Shown here in pieces: positions 16,971 to 26,485 of a stretch of DNA of 64,000 nt (positions are counted from its first letter, which is position 1; every line of letters starts with the position of its first letter). The notes under the pieces were generated by a model, which did not search any database, was not told the DNA's origin, and saw only the letters and a program-made list of their open reading frames with translations. Source of the stretch: Bermanella sp049115935 (GTDB lineage Bacteria; Pseudomonadota; Gammaproteobacteria; Pseudomonadales; Oceanobacteraceae); contig JAGDZK010000063.1 of NCBI GenBank assembly GCA_049115935.1, positions 1 through 64,000 on the forward strand. Reading direction: 5' to 3'. Both the position numbers and the translations under genes were made by a program.

Positions 16971-18587
16971 TCAGAGCAATAGATGGCGAACATCCGTCAA
17001 TAAATCACACAAATAGCGAGTAAATCGTGCCGCTTGAGCACCGTCAATCACCCTGTGATCATAAGACATACTAAGTGGCAGCATGAGCCTAGGCTCAAAT
17101 TCTTTGCCATTCCAAACGGGCTTATAACTGGCTTTTGATACACCCAAGATAGCCACTTGAGGGGCATTCACAATAGGCGTAAAGCTGGTACCACCAATTC
17201 CACCTAGGCTTGATATAGTGAAACTGGCGCCACTCATGGCATCCATGGGCAATTTTTTATCACGGGCTTTTTTTGCTAAATCTGAACTGGCAGCCGCCAC
17301 CTCAACCACACCCTTTTCATCAGCCGCTTTAATAACCGGTACTAACAGGCCATCAGGGGTATCCACAGCAATGCCAATATTGAAGTACTGCTTAAGGATC
17401 AAGGTATCGGCATTTGGACCCAGAGAAGAATTAAATTCCGGGAATGCCTTTAGTGCTTTCACACAGGCTTTAACAATAAAGGCCAGTGGAGAAACTTTTA
17501 CCCCCTCAGGCAGCAACGCACTCATGGATTGCTTACGATATATTTCAAGCTCGGTTATATCCGCTTCATCAAACTGAGTAACTTGTGGAATGATGGTCCA
17601 ACTGGCCACCATATTTCGAGCCGTAACCTGCTTGATTTTGGTTAACGGCTTTTCACTGACCTCACCGTATTTTGAAAAGTCCTCATCACTGCCTTTTACA
17701 CTTAAAGGTGACGATACTGGGTTGTTAACTCTTTGTTTCACAAAATCGTGCAGGTCTTGTTTTTGTATTCGATCACGAGGACCACTGCCACGTATTTGGC
17801 TTAACTCAACACCGAGTTCCCGCGCGAGTTTACGCACAGCCGGCCCAGCATGAACCTGTCCACTTACATCTGAGTTTGATGCCACTTGTGCCGCAGCTGG
17901 TTTTATATTGTCACTTTTTTCAGGTTTTTCTTCTTGCTTGCTTTGTGTTGGTGCTGAAGCAAGTTGGCTTTTATTCTCAGTTGCTTGCGCCACGAGCATT
18001 TTAGCAACCACATCACCTTGGCTAACTTTATCGCCTACTTTTACGTTAAACGAAATAAGTTTGCCTGCATGGGGCGCGGGAATCTCCATGGTCGCTTTAT
18101 CGCTTTCTAGCACCATCAAGCTTTCTTCAACGGCCAGTTCATCACCAGGTGCTACCGATAGCTCAATAATTTCTACCGCATCAACACCGCCTAAGTCAGG
18201 GACTGTAACATCCATTTCTTGCGGTGAGCTATTATCCACCGCTGCAGACTGCGAATCAGGTTGCTCACTTGCTTCAACAGTTTTTGTAACTGGCCCATCA
18301 GCTTTTTCAGCCGGTGATTCTGTTTGTTCACTAGACGCTGAATCCTCTGCCTGAGTCTCCATATTAGCAACATGAGTACCGGTACCCACTTTATCACCCA
18401 CGGCCACTAAAATTTCTTTTACTGTTCCTGTGAATGGTGCAGGTACTTCCATGGTGGCTTTATCGCTTTCTAATACGATAAGCGCTTCTTCGTTTTCTAA
18501 GTGATCACCGGCTTTGACGCAGATTTCAATGACTTCAACTTCATCTATTCCGCCAAGGTCGGGCACATTTACTTGTGTGAGAGCCAT
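16971..18587 (-). CDS. aceF: Pyruvate dehydrogenase E2, dihydrolipoamide acetyltransferase
   Basis: A 538-residue E2 subunit. It has two N-terminal lipoyl domains, each with the modified lysine in ESDKATME (about residues 43 and 165), Ala/Pro/Gln-rich linkers, a peripheral subunit-binding domain (GPAVRKLARELGVELSQIRG) and the acyltransferase core ending with the catalytic SYDHRVIDG motif. It moves acetyl groups from E1 to CoA in the pyruvate dehydrogenase complex. E. coli AceF has three lipoyl domains; two is common in pseudomonads and relatives. It starts 10 bases after aceE. The E3 gene lpd is not within the window. Confidence 0.97.
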   Translation of the reverse strand: MALTQVNVPDLGGIDEVEVIEICVKAGDHLENEEALIVLESDKATMEVPAPFTGTVKEILVAVGDKVGTGTHVANMETQAEDSASSEQTESPAEKADGPVTKTVEASEQPDSQSAAVDNSSPQEMDVTVPDLGGVDAVEIIELSVAPGDELAVEESLMVLESDKATMEIPAPHAGKLISFNVKVGDKVSQGDVVAKMLVAQATENKSQLASAPTQSKQEEKPEKSDNIKPAAAQVASNSDVSGQVHAGPAVRKLARELGVELSQIRGSGPRDRIQKQDLHDFVKQRVNNPVSSPLSVKGSDEDFSKYGEVSEKPLTKIKQVTARNMVASWTIIPQVTQFDEADITELEIYRKQSMSALLPEGVKVSPLAFIVKACVKALKAFPEFNSSLGPNADTLILKQYFNIGIAVDTPDGLLVPVIKAADEKGVVEVAAASSDLAKKARDKKLPMDAMSGASFTISSLGGIGGTSFTPIVNAPQVAILGVSKASYKPVWNGKEFEPRLMLPLSMSYDHRVIDGAQAARFTRYLCDLLTDVRHLLL

Positions 18588-18597
18588 GGTCTATTCC

Positions 18598-21273
18598 TTA
18601 ATGATAAAGTGGGTCAAGTTTGTCGGGAGAAATGCCAAACTTCTTCATGGCGGCTTTAAGTTGTTTCGCTTCAACTTTTCCTTCTTTCATTAATGCGTAC
18701 AAACTGGCAATCACCACAAAATAACGATTCACTTCAAAGAACTCTCTTAATTTTTCCCGCGAATCACTGCGTCCAAATCCATCGGTTCCTAATGTCACAT
18801 ACGTTTTATCTTTTGGCATGTAAGCGCGCAGTTGCTCGCTATATTGCTTCATGTAATCCGTTGCACAAATGACTGGCCCTTGAGTATCTTGTAAGCACTG
18901 TGTCACATACGGAATTTTTTCTTTTTCACCTGGATGTAATAAATTTTCGCGCTCAACTTTGCGCCCTTCACGGGTTAGCTCATTAATACTGGTGGCACTC
19001 CAAACATTAGCTTGAATATTAAAATCGTTTTCAAGAATGTCTTTCGCTGCAATCACTTCACGCAAAATGGTGCCGCTTCCTAATAACTGAACAGTTAGAT
19101 CCCCATCGGCTCCTGTCAATAATGGGTACATGCCTTTTATGATGCCTTCTTCAACTCCTTGAGGCATGGCTGGATGAACATAGTTTTCATTCATGACTGT
19201 AATGTAATAATAAACCCGCTCATGTTCTTGATACATGCGACGCATGCCGTCTTGAATAATAACCGCCAGCTCAAATGCAAAGGTTGGATCATAAGTTATG
19301 CAGTTAGGTACGGTGTTCGCCAAAATATGGCTATGGCCATCTTGGTGCTGCAATCCTTCACCATTTAGCGTGGTTCGCCCTGCTGTTGCGCCAATTAAGA
19401 AGCCTTGGGCTTGGCAATCCCCAGCTGCCCAAGCTAAATCCCCCACGCGCTGAAAACCAAACATGCTGTAAAAAATATAAAACGGCACCATGGCTTTATC
19501 GTAAGTACTATAAGAAGTGGCGGCGGCCAGCCATGCGCTAAATGCACCAGCTTCATTAATGCCTTCTTCTAAAATTCGGCCTTCTTTTTCTTCTTTGTAA
19601 TACATCATTTGACCAAAATCGACAGGCTCATATTTCTGACCTTCAGAGCTGTAAATGCCCACTTGTCTGAACAAACCTTCCATGCCAAATGTGCGGGCTT
19701 CATCTGGCACAATGGGCACCACTCGCTCACCCATAGCCTTGTCTTTTACTAATGCCGTTAATATACGCACAAAGGCCATGGTGGAAGAAATCTCACGATC
19801 ACCGGTACCATCTAACTGTGCTTTAAATGAATCAAGGGCCGGAACCGGTAACGGATCGGTATTTTCAGTGCGCACCGGCATGTAACCACCTAATGTTTCA
19901 CGGCGCTTACGCATGTAAACCATTTCTGGGCTGTCTTGCGGCGGGCGATAATACGGCACGTCTTTTAAATCGTTGTCACTGATGGGAATATCAAAACGAT
20001 CACGGAAACCTTTTAAACTTTCGATGTCGAGCTTCTTCACGCCATGGGCTTCGTTCTTGCCCTCTGCCGCATCGCCCATGCCATACCCTTTAATGGTATG
20101 GGCCAGAATCACCGTTGGCTGACCTTTATGGCCCGCCGCTTGTCGGTACGCGGCATACACTTTATAAGGGTCATGACCACCACGATTCAGCTTATAAATT
20201 TCTTCGTCTTTCATACCCGCCACACGGGCTTTAAGTTCAGGGTATTTGCCAAAGAAATGCTCTTTGGTATATGCGCCGCCTTTAGCTTTGTAATTTTGGA
20301 ACTCACCATCCACCACTTCGTCCATGCGTTTTTGTAATAATCCGTCATGATCATCTGCGAGTAATGGGTCCCAATGACGACCCCAAACCACTTTGACCAC
20401 ATTCCAACCAGCCCCACGGAAGGTACCTTCAAGTTCTTGAATGATTTTGCCGTTACCACGCACCGGCCCATCTAAACGCTGCAAGTTACAGTTAATGACA
20501 AAGATTAGATTTTCGAGTTTTTCTCGACCTGCAAGGTTGATGGCTCCCAAAGTTTCTGGCTCATCACACTCACCGTCCCCTAAAAACGCCCACACTTTTC
20601 GATCTAATCGCGGCACTAAATTTCGTGCCGATATGTAACGCATGAAGTGCGCTTGATAAATAGCCTGAAGCGGCCCAAGACCCATAGACACCGTTGGAAA
20701 TTGCCAATAATTAGGCATTAGCCTTGGATGGGGATATGAACTAAGACCCTCGCCATCCACTTCGCGGCGAAAGTTTTCTAATTGTTTTTTCTCTAAGCGC
20801 CCTTCTAAAAAGCTGCGCGCATAGATTCCCGGTGCAATATGACCTTGGTAATAAATAAGATCGCCCAGTGGGCATTTTTCGCTGGTTTTATTGGGCGCTC
20901 TGAAAAAATAGTTAAACCCCACATCATATAAGGTGGCACTAGAAGCAAAGCTGGAGATGTGTCCCCCCAAATCGTCACCACTTTGGTTGGCTCGCACCAC
21001 CATAGCCAAGGCATTCCAACGAATCAGCGAACGTATGCGACGCTCAAGGAATAAATCCCCAGGCATTTTTGCCTCTTCGCTAACAGGTATGGTATTTCGG
21101 TAAGGGGTAACAAAGGAGTAAGGTAATGGCAGGCCATTACGGGTGGCGCGCTCTGAGAGTCTCTCTAAAATATAGCGGGCCCGTTCAATGCCTACTTCGC
21201 GAATCACACTATCAATTGAATCGAGCCATTCTTTGGTTTCGATTGGGTCCTGATCTTGCTCAAAGGAATCCAT
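18598..21273 (-). CDS. aceE: Pyruvate dehydrogenase E1 component (homodimeric)
   Basis: An 891-residue thiamine-diphosphate enzyme of the large homodimeric E1 type found in gammaproteobacteria (E. coli AceE 887). The N-terminus (EWLDSIDSVIREVG) and the ThDP-binding GDGECDEPE...NLIFVINCNLQRLDGPV region are intact, as is the transketolase-like C-terminal half (TAGRTTLNGEGLQHQDGHSH). It decarboxylates pyruvate and acetylates the lipoyl arms of AceF. It is the first gene of the aceEF operon. The 268-bp upstream region carries two identical 18-mers (21378 and 21520) that may be regulatory; no PdhR site (AATTGGTnnnACCAATT) was recognised. Confidence 0.97.
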   Translation of the reverse strand: MDSFEQDQDPIETKEWLDSIDSVIREVGIERARYILERLSERATRNGLPLPYSFVTPYRNTIPVSEEAKMPGDLFLERRIRSLIRWNALAMVVRANQSGDDLGGHISSFASSATLYDVGFNYFFRAPNKTSEKCPLGDLIYYQGHIAPGIYARSFLEGRLEKKQLENFRREVDGEGLSSYPHPRLMPNYWQFPTVSMGLGPLQAIYQAHFMRYISARNLVPRLDRKVWAFLGDGECDEPETLGAINLAGREKLENLIFVINCNLQRLDGPVRGNGKIIQELEGTFRGAGWNVVKVVWGRHWDPLLADDHDGLLQKRMDEVVDGEFQNYKAKGGAYTKEHFFGKYPELKARVAGMKDEEIYKLNRGGHDPYKVYAAYRQAAGHKGQPTVILAHTIKGYGMGDAAEGKNEAHGVKKLDIESLKGFRDRFDIPISDNDLKDVPYYRPPQDSPEMVYMRKRRETLGGYMPVRTENTDPLPVPALDSFKAQLDGTGDREISSTMAFVRILTALVKDKAMGERVVPIVPDEARTFGMEGLFRQVGIYSSEGQKYEPVDFGQMMYYKEEKEGRILEEGINEAGAFSAWLAAATSYSTYDKAMVPFYIFYSMFGFQRVGDLAWAAGDCQAQGFLIGATAGRTTLNGEGLQHQDGHSHILANTVPNCITYDPTFAFELAVIIQDGMRRMYQEHERVYYYITVMNENYVHPAMPQGVEEGIIKGMYPLLTGADGDLTVQLLGSGTILREVIAAKDILENDFNIQANVWSATSINELTREGRKVERENLLHPGEKEKIPYVTQCLQDTQGPVICATDYMKQYSEQLRAYMPKDKTYVTLGTDGFGRSDSREKLREFFEVNRYFVVIASLYALMKEGKVEAKQLKAAMKKFGISPDKLDPLYH

Positions 21274-21377
21274 TATTCATCCTTGCCTATGGTCGCTAAA
21301 TAAAGAGTTATTTAAACAGTATAGACAATGATTCTAAGGAGCCGGCCAAATCACAGCAAGGCAAATTACGCCACAAA

Positions 21378-21395
21378 TGTAGTTTTTTTACAAAA
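21378..21395. repeat. Direct repeat copy 1 (palindromic T-tract) upstream of aceE
   Basis: TGTAGTTTTTTTACAAAA, with TGTA/TACA ends facing each other across a T-tract. An identical 18-mer lies at 21520-21537, 142 bp away. Possible operator pair; function not known. Confidence 0.6.
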
Positions 21396-21519
21396 AAGAG
21401 TATCAAACCAAAATAAGATTAATTTGCGACTATAAGGCCAAATTCAAGCAAGAAAACAAGAACAACCACTAACAGCTGACATTCAAATAGCTTCTCATGA
21501 TTGAAAAGCAGCATATTTT

Positions 21520-21537
21520 TGTAGTTTTTTTACAAAA
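21520..21537. repeat. Direct repeat copy 2 (palindromic T-tract) upstream of aceE
   Basis: Exact copy of the 18-mer at 21378-21395. It lies just beyond the end of the cobC gene, so if it acts on aceE it does so from about 250 bp upstream. Confidence 0.6.
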
Positions 21538-21541
21538 TCCA

Positions 21542-22132
21542 TCAGCCATGTTTTAAAAGCTGATAATAATAAGGCTCCCCATGATTGACACCTATTTGAG
21601 TCATTGACGCATAGGGCACATCCACACGATTAATATTTGGGTAAGGCAGACCCAAGACCTCTTTAAGTAACATGCGAATCACGCCACCGTGACAAATTAT
21701 CAATTGGCGTTCATCTTTTCGGGACAAACACCCAAACCAATCTTTTAATACTCGCGCCTCAAAATCTAACACGCTCTCCCCTTCTGGCGCAGTAAAGTGC
21801 ATGGGGTCATCCCACAATCCTTTGATGCGCTCGAAGTCATTGGCAAAAACCTGCTCTGTGGGCTGGTTTTCCCACACCCCAAAATCAAATTCGCGTAAAC
21901 CGTCAGCTTGTAATAACTCACAACCTAATTCTTGAGACAGACTTTGGGCAAAATCCCAACACCGCGACAGTGGGCTTGCGATAATCACATCCCACTGCAA
22001 GCCTTTTACCGCTTCTCGCATTTGTGACCAACCAAGGTCCGTTAATGGGTGATTGGTGCGCCCACGAAAAACATTGCCACCTTCTGGCTCTCCATGACGC
22101 AATAGATCAATGGTTTTTCTGGGCTGCTCCAT
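21542..22132 (-). CDS. cobC: Alpha-ribazole phosphatase / histidine phosphatase
   Basis: A protein of about 196 residues of the histidine phosphatase superfamily: phosphohistidine motif LLRHGEPEG at the N-terminus, second Arg in ASPLSRCWDFA, and the C-terminal catalytic His in IICHGGVIRM. Because it directly follows cobT, it is most likely CobC, which removes the 5'-phosphate in the last steps of cobalamin nucleotide-loop assembly. The start at 22132 lies one base after the cobT stop; the longer reading frame from 22150 would overlap cobT. Other phosphoglycerate-mutase-like roles cannot be excluded from sequence alone. Confidence 0.88.
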   Translation of the reverse strand: MEQPRKTIDLLRHGEPEGGNVFRGRTNHPLTDLGWSQMREAVKGLQWDVIIASPLSRCWDFAQSLSQELGCELLQADGLREFDFGVWENQPTEQVFANDFERIKGLWDDPMHFTAPEGESVLDFEARVLKDWFGCLSRKDERQLIICHGGVIRMLLKEVLGLPYPNINRVDVPYASMTQIGVNHGEPYYYQLLKHG

Positions 22133-22133
22133 A

Positions 22134-23177
22134 TTACTCTTCAGCCTCACTTACGCCCGCTTGGCTAAAGGTGGCCATTTCATTATGCAGCGCCACTGCA
22201 CTTTGCATCAGGCTCACCACCACAGCAGCGCCACTGCCTTCACCCAAGCGCATGCCAATATTTAATAAAGGCTGTGCACTTAAAGCCGCCAGCACTTTTT
22301 GATGGCCCGGCTCATGACTTTGATGACTGTAAAACAACCAAGGTGCAATACTTCGGTTAATTGCTTGGGCCATTAAGGCTGCTGCACTACTAATAAACCC
22401 ATCTACTAAAACAGGCACGCCCATTTGCGCACAACCAATATACGCCCCCACTAGACCTGCGATTTCAAAACCACCCAAACACTGCAATTGATCAAGTGGG
22501 GTTTGAGCATTATGCAGTGCAATGGCATCTTCAATAATCTGCGCCTTCATGGGCAGCTTATCTTCCGTTAAACCCGTACCTGGGCCCACTAAATCAGCCG
22601 CTGGCATTTTTAAATAAGCAGCCGCCAATGCGCTGGCCGATGTGGTATTGGCTATGCCCATTTCACCACCAATGAACAACTCACACGCCATGTCTTTTGC
22701 ACGATTTGCCGCAGCCAAACCTTCAGCCAGCGCCTCTTCAAGTTGCTCACGAGTCATGGCCGGCACTTGTGAAAAATCTTGCGTACCTGGCGCAATGCGC
22801 GCATTAATAATCTGAGTATGAGGTGCCACTTCAAACACGGTCCCAAGATTCACCACCTCAAACTGTGCTTTCAACTGACGAGCGAGCACTGAAATGGCAG
22901 CCCCCCCTTGAGCAAAGTTTTTCACCATTTCGGTGGTCACCGCCTGCGGAAAAGCAGAAACCCCTTGATTGGCCACCCCATGATCACCAGCAAAAATACT
23001 GATAAAAATCTTATTCAGCTCAGGGTGTAATTGCCCCTGACAACCAGCCAATCGTGTGGCCACTTGCTCTAACTGCCCAAGCGCACCCGGCGGCTTGGTT
23101 AGGGTTAACTGATATTGTTGCGCTTGCTGCTCTACATCATTATGAAAAGGCGCTGCGTTATTTAAATACCAAGCCAT
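22134..23177 (-). CDS. cobT: Nicotinate-nucleotide--dimethylbenzimidazole phosphoribosyltransferase
   Basis: A 347-residue CobT with the typical PPGALGQLE start region, the FAGDHGVANQGVSAFP motif, GEMGIANTT (substrate binding) and the C-terminal MRLGEGSGAA containing the catalytic Glu. It makes alpha-ribazole phosphate, the lower-ligand precursor of cobalamin, in the cytoplasm. It is second in the cobU-cobT-cobC unit. No cobS gene is seen in the window, so the synthase for the next step must be elsewhere or replaced. Confidence 0.95.
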   Translation of the reverse strand: MAWYLNNAAPFHNDVEQQAQQYQLTLTKPPGALGQLEQVATRLAGCQGQLHPELNKIFISIFAGDHGVANQGVSAFPQAVTTEMVKNFAQGGAAISVLARQLKAQFEVVNLGTVFEVAPHTQIINARIAPGTQDFSQVPAMTREQLEEALAEGLAAANRAKDMACELFIGGEMGIANTTSASALAAAYLKMPAADLVGPGTGLTEDKLPMKAQIIEDAIALHNAQTPLDQLQCLGGFEIAGLVGAYIGCAQMGVPVLVDGFISSAAALMAQAINRSIAPWLFYSHQSHEPGHQKVLAALSAQPLLNIGMRLGEGSGAAVVVSLMQSAVALHNEMATFSQAGVSEAEE

Positions 23178-23208
23178 GGGGCTTCCTTAAAACAAAAATT
23201 AGAAAAGT

Positions 23209-23742
23209 TTACACACGCGACTTAACCGCCATTGGGATTCCCGCCACCATGAGCGTTACCTGTTGCGCTTGCTTGGCAATTTGCTGGTGCAAGCGCCCAA
23301 GGTTATCCACATAACGCCGCGATAACTCACCCATTGGCACCACCCCCATACTGATTTCATTGGATACCAATATGACCAAACCCTGCGCTTGTTCAAGAGT
23401 CGCAAGCAAAGCATCCACCTGTTCAGCTAAATCCAGCTCGTGGTGCATGACATTCATTAACCACAAGGTTAAACAGTCAACCAATACCACCGAATTAGAC
23501 TTGCTATGAGTTTCAATCACATGGGCTAACGCCAAAGGCTCTTCGACTGTTACCCAATGATTCGGGCGATCCAGCTGATGCTGCGCAATGCGCTCACCCA
23601 TCTCTTGGTCGTGAGCTTGCGCTGTGGCCACGTAAGTGACGTCAAAGGCGGTTTTTTTGGCTAGAGATTCGGCATAACCACTCTTACCAGAACGGGCGCC
23701 GCCAAGAATCAAATGCACATTTGGTTGGGTAATTATTGCCAT
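23209..23742 (-). CDS. cobU: Adenosylcobinamide kinase / guanylyltransferase
   Basis: A 177-residue bifunctional CobU/CobP: the P-loop GGARSGKSGYAE starts at about residue 14, followed by TYVATAQAHDQEM (guanylate attachment region) and LVDCLTLWLMN, all conserved in this family. It phosphorylates adenosylcobinamide and transfers GMP to it, activating it for joining to alpha-ribazole. It is first in the unit; 31 bases separate it from cobT. No cobalamin riboswitch is found upstream, unlike the btuB operon, so salvage genes appear to be controlled differently. Confidence 0.94.
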   Translation of the reverse strand: MAIITQPNVHLILGGARSGKSGYAESLAKKTAFDVTYVATAQAHDQEMGERIAQHQLDRPNHWVTVEEPLALAHVIETHSKSNSVVLVDCLTLWLMNVMHHELDLAEQVDALLATLEQAQGLVILVSNEISMGVVPMGELSRRYVDNLGRLHQQIAKQAQQVTLMVAGIPMAVKSRV

Positions 23743-23804
23743 GTTTTTGTCATTGTGGGTGAAAGGGCTAATCTTATAAGGTATAGACAGCAGGGGCCAG
23801 TCAC

Positions 23805-24140
23805 ATGAAAGATCAACGCCAATTTACCCGTAAATCATTGCACTGCATGGTTTCGGTGTTTAATGAAGAAGGGGCGTCACTTGGCAACCTTGTAGATTAC
23901 TCCAAAGCAGGTGTCATGATGTCTAGCTACCAAGCAATGACGGTCAATGAAACGATTGAATGTACCATGGTCGACCTACCCAATAATATCGGTAGAAAGC
24001 GATCCGGCAAAATTACATTGAAATGCGTTTGGTCAGAACAACTCACCAACACCATGTTTGGTAGCGGCTTTCAATTAATTAATGCCGACGAAGAAGCCAA
24101 AATCATGTTTGCCAGTTATGATAGTGCCCAAGAAGATTAA
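23805..24140 (+). CDS. PilZ-domain cyclic-di-GMP receptor
   Basis: A 111-residue stand-alone PilZ domain. The N-terminal RQFTRK supplies the c-di-GMP-binding RxxxR, and DYSKAG matches the (D/N)xSxxG motif. The remainder fits the six-stranded PilZ barrel. The effector role is unknown; it could act in motility, surface adhesion or pilus control. It is transcribed divergently from cobU and followed 17 bases later by a sugar kinase gene with which it may share a transcript. A GGDEF/EAL protein is encoded elsewhere in this window (48487). Confidence 0.86.
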   Translation: MKDQRQFTRKSLHCMVSVFNEEGASLGNLVDYSKAGVMMSSYQAMTVNETIECTMVDLPNNIGRKRSGKITLKCVWSEQLTNTMFGSGFQLINADEEAKIMFASYDSAQED

Positions 24141-24157
24141 CTTGCAGCGCAGTTTTT

Positions 24158-25081
24158 ATGAGCACTCCCCCTGTTTTATTAGGCATTGACCTTGGCGGTA
24201 CCAAAATTGAAATCATTGCCATGGATCACAGTGGTCAAACGCTTTACCGCAAGCGCTGCGATACCCCAAAACACCCCAACCCAGCTCAGCAATACACACT
24301 AATTATCGAGCAGATTCAGCAGCTCGTAACTGATTGCGAATCAAATATTCACCGACATCATAGTCCAGTGGGTATTGGCATCCCTGGTAGCGAATCTTTA
24401 ACCACAGGTTTGATTAAAAACGCCAATACGACTTGTTTAATTGGCAAGCCTTTTCGTCAAGATTTAGCCCGCCAGTTAGATCGACCCGTTAAAATTGAAA
24501 ACGATGCCAACTGCTTTGCATTAAGCGAAGCTATAGATGGCGCTGGTGCAAATCACAACAGCGTATTTGCCGTTATTCTGGGCACGGGGGTGGGCGGTGG
24601 CTGGGTAATCAACCAACAATTGATCATTGGCCCCAACCATATTTGCGGTGAATGGGGTCACAACCCTCTGCCTTGGCCAAGTGCTGATGATGAGCCAAAG
24701 CAAACTTGCTACTGCGGCAAACAAGGCTGCATCGAAACCTATTTATCTGGCCCAGGCATGAGCAAACAAAATGCTCTGCAGTTCAATTTAAATCTATCCA
24801 GCAAAGAGTTAATCACTCAGCTTTCCAACAACAATGACGCGCAGAAGGCGTATCAACAATACACTCACAGATTAGCAAAAAGCCTAGCCAGTGTGATTAA
24901 CATCATGGACCCAGAAGTCATTGTATTAGGGGGCGGCCTATCAAATATAGAAAGCCTGTATCAAGATATTCCGCAAATATGGGGAGAGTACGTATTTAGC
25001 GATGAGGTAAAAACAAGAATAATTAAAAACCAATACGGCGACTCAAGTGGTGTACGTGGTGCCGCATGGTTAAACAAATAA
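24158..25081 (+). CDS. ROK family sugar kinase (fructokinase-like)
   Basis: A 307-residue ROK kinase. It has the ATP-binding LLGIDLGGTKIEI, the catalytic base region ENDANCFALSEA, the second phosphate motif VILGTGVGGGW, the ROK zinc signature GHNPLPW followed by CYCGKQGCIET (three Cys plus His), and LGGGLSN near the end. The local sequence around the active site closely resembles E. coli Mak, which phosphorylates fructose (and mannose) with ATP; GlcNAc kinase (NagK) is an alternative. There are no sugar transport or regulatory genes nearby to define the substrate. Confidence 0.88.
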   Translation: MSTPPVLLGIDLGGTKIEIIAMDHSGQTLYRKRCDTPKHPNPAQQYTLIIEQIQQLVTDCESNIHRHHSPVGIGIPGSESLTTGLIKNANTTCLIGKPFRQDLARQLDRPVKIENDANCFALSEAIDGAGANHNSVFAVILGTGVGGGWVINQQLIIGPNHICGEWGHNPLPWPSADDEPKQTCYCGKQGCIETYLSGPGMSKQNALQFNLNLSSKELITQLSNNNDAQKAYQQYTHRLAKSLASVINIMDPEVIVLGGGLSNIESLYQDIPQIWGEYVFSDEVKTRIIKNQYGDSSGVRGAAWLNK

Positions 25082-25088
25082 CAAGCAA

Positions 25089-25934
25089 TTAAAAACCGGC
25101 AAACACCGTTAAACACGCAACCACTAGCAGCCAAATAACCGCACAGCGCTGCATAAGTTGATTACTTTCTTCTAGTTCAGAAACCGCCTTGGTGCAGTCA
25201 AAGCTCTCATCTGTACGCTCATCATGCTTAAACATGGTTTTATGCAGGACCTGTTGGCTTGAGCTTTCAAAATCAAACATAAAGCGGCTAGCGGTTGAAA
25301 AGCTCTGCACAAAATCACCAGCCAAAGCGATACTCACTGCTAACAATCTAACCGGTGCCCACGCCAAGGCATGCAACAAACTCTTCACCCATAACGCATT
25401 CGATTGGGTATAAAACCAAAACGTTAATAAACACAATAACGCACCACTGACACCTGCCACTAAAAACCAAAAGGCAAACACAAAAAAACGCTTAAACCAC
25501 GCCATGACAATGGCCTGCTGAACACTTTGATGCAATTGCAAAGGCGTTTGGCTTTGAGCCTGTTCTTGCACACTTAAAAACTGCTGAGCACAGTGATAAG
25601 CGCCTTGATAATCTTGACGCCCCCAACAGCCCTTATAATCCTTAAAACGGGAACTAAAATCATCCCGCCCTAAAATATATAAAAACAGCAATACCTGAAC
25701 CACAATGGAAACAATAGTGCCAATCACACCACTTAAATAAGTCAAACCAAAACTAATAAGCAAGCAAGGTAAGCCAACCAGTAAACTGTATACCAGTATC
25801 TGCCCACGAGTGCCCATTTGCTCTAACTTAAATGGTTTTAACAAGCGCAAGTACCAGCCGTTATTTCGCTGATATCCCTGCTGCTTGGTTTGGCGCTGCA
25901 ACAAAACCGTAAACAGCAACACTATAAATTTCAT
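25089..25934 (-). CDS. ampE: AmpE-like regulatory membrane protein
   Basis: A 281-residue membrane protein located immediately after ampD and overlapping it by four bases (ATGA), as in the ampDE operon of enterics and pseudomonads. It has four to five hydrophobic segments and the AmpE-like internal stretch SSRFKDYKGCWGRQDYQGAY. AmpE is a putative sensory inner-membrane protein linked to beta-lactamase induction and cell-wall recycling; its biochemical activity is unknown. It is convergent with the sugar kinase, 7 bases away. Confidence 0.85.
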   Translation of the reverse strand: MKFIVLLFTVLLQRQTKQQGYQRNNGWYLRLLKPFKLEQMGTRGQILVYSLLVGLPCLLISFGLTYLSGVIGTIVSIVVQVLLFLYILGRDDFSSRFKDYKGCWGRQDYQGAYHCAQQFLSVQEQAQSQTPLQLHQSVQQAIVMAWFKRFFVFAFWFLVAGVSGALLCLLTFWFYTQSNALWVKSLLHALAWAPVRLLAVSIALAGDFVQSFSTASRFMFDFESSSQQVLHKTMFKHDERTDESFDCTKAVSELEESNQLMQRCAVIWLLVVACLTVFAGF

Positions 25935-26485
25935 GAAATGTCTTCTTTTATTAATTGTTTAAAGTAGGGCCAATCAAAACTTGGACCCGGATCGGTTTTA
26001 CGCCCCGGCGCAATATGATCATGTCCCACTATGCGATTGGATAAAATATTGGGGTAGTGTTCACGCAAGCAGTCCGTCACCTGTGCCAACGCCTTATACT
26101 GTTGCTGAGTATAGGGCACATCATCCGCCCCTTCTAACTCAATGCCGATGGAGAAGTCATTGCAATTAGCTTCACCTTCAAATTCGCTCACACCCGCATG
26201 CCAAGCACGTTCATTAAACGGCACAAATTGCACCAACTCACCGCCACGCTTAATAAGTAAGTGTGCACTCACATGCAGGTCTTTTATTTCATCAAAATAT
26301 GGGTGCGCGCTGCAATCAAGCTGATTACAGAAGAAATCCTCAATATAGGAGCCTCCAAATTGCTTCGGAGGCAGGCTGATGTTATGTACCACCAACATAG
26401 AAACCGCCATGGATTCTGGACGCTGATTATAGTTAGGGGAAGGCTGCCAATGGGCTTCACACAACCTATGGTTTTGTATCTTCAC
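25931..26485 (-). CDS. ampD: 1,6-anhydro-N-acetylmuramyl-L-alanine amidase
   Basis: A 184-residue amidase_2 enzyme. The zinc ligands are visible: His in VVHNIS, and His and Asp in GHDHIAPGRKTDPG; the catalytic Glu is in GIELEG and Lys in GRKTDPG. It removes the peptide from anhydro-muropeptides imported by AmpG, in the cytoplasm, and so keeps AmpC-type induction off. It lacks a signal peptide, as expected for AmpD rather than the periplasmic paralogues. It is divergent from nadC, a conserved gammaproteobacterial arrangement. Confidence 0.95.
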   Translation of the reverse strand: MKIQNHRLCEAHWQPSPNYNQRPESMAVSMLVVHNISLPPKQFGGSYIEDFFCNQLDCSAHPYFDEIKDLHVSAHLLIKRGGELVQFVPFNERAWHAGVSEFEGEANCNDFSIGIELEGADDVPYTQQQYKALAQVTDCLREHYPNILSNRIVGHDHIAPGRKTDPGPSFDWPYFKQLIKEDIS

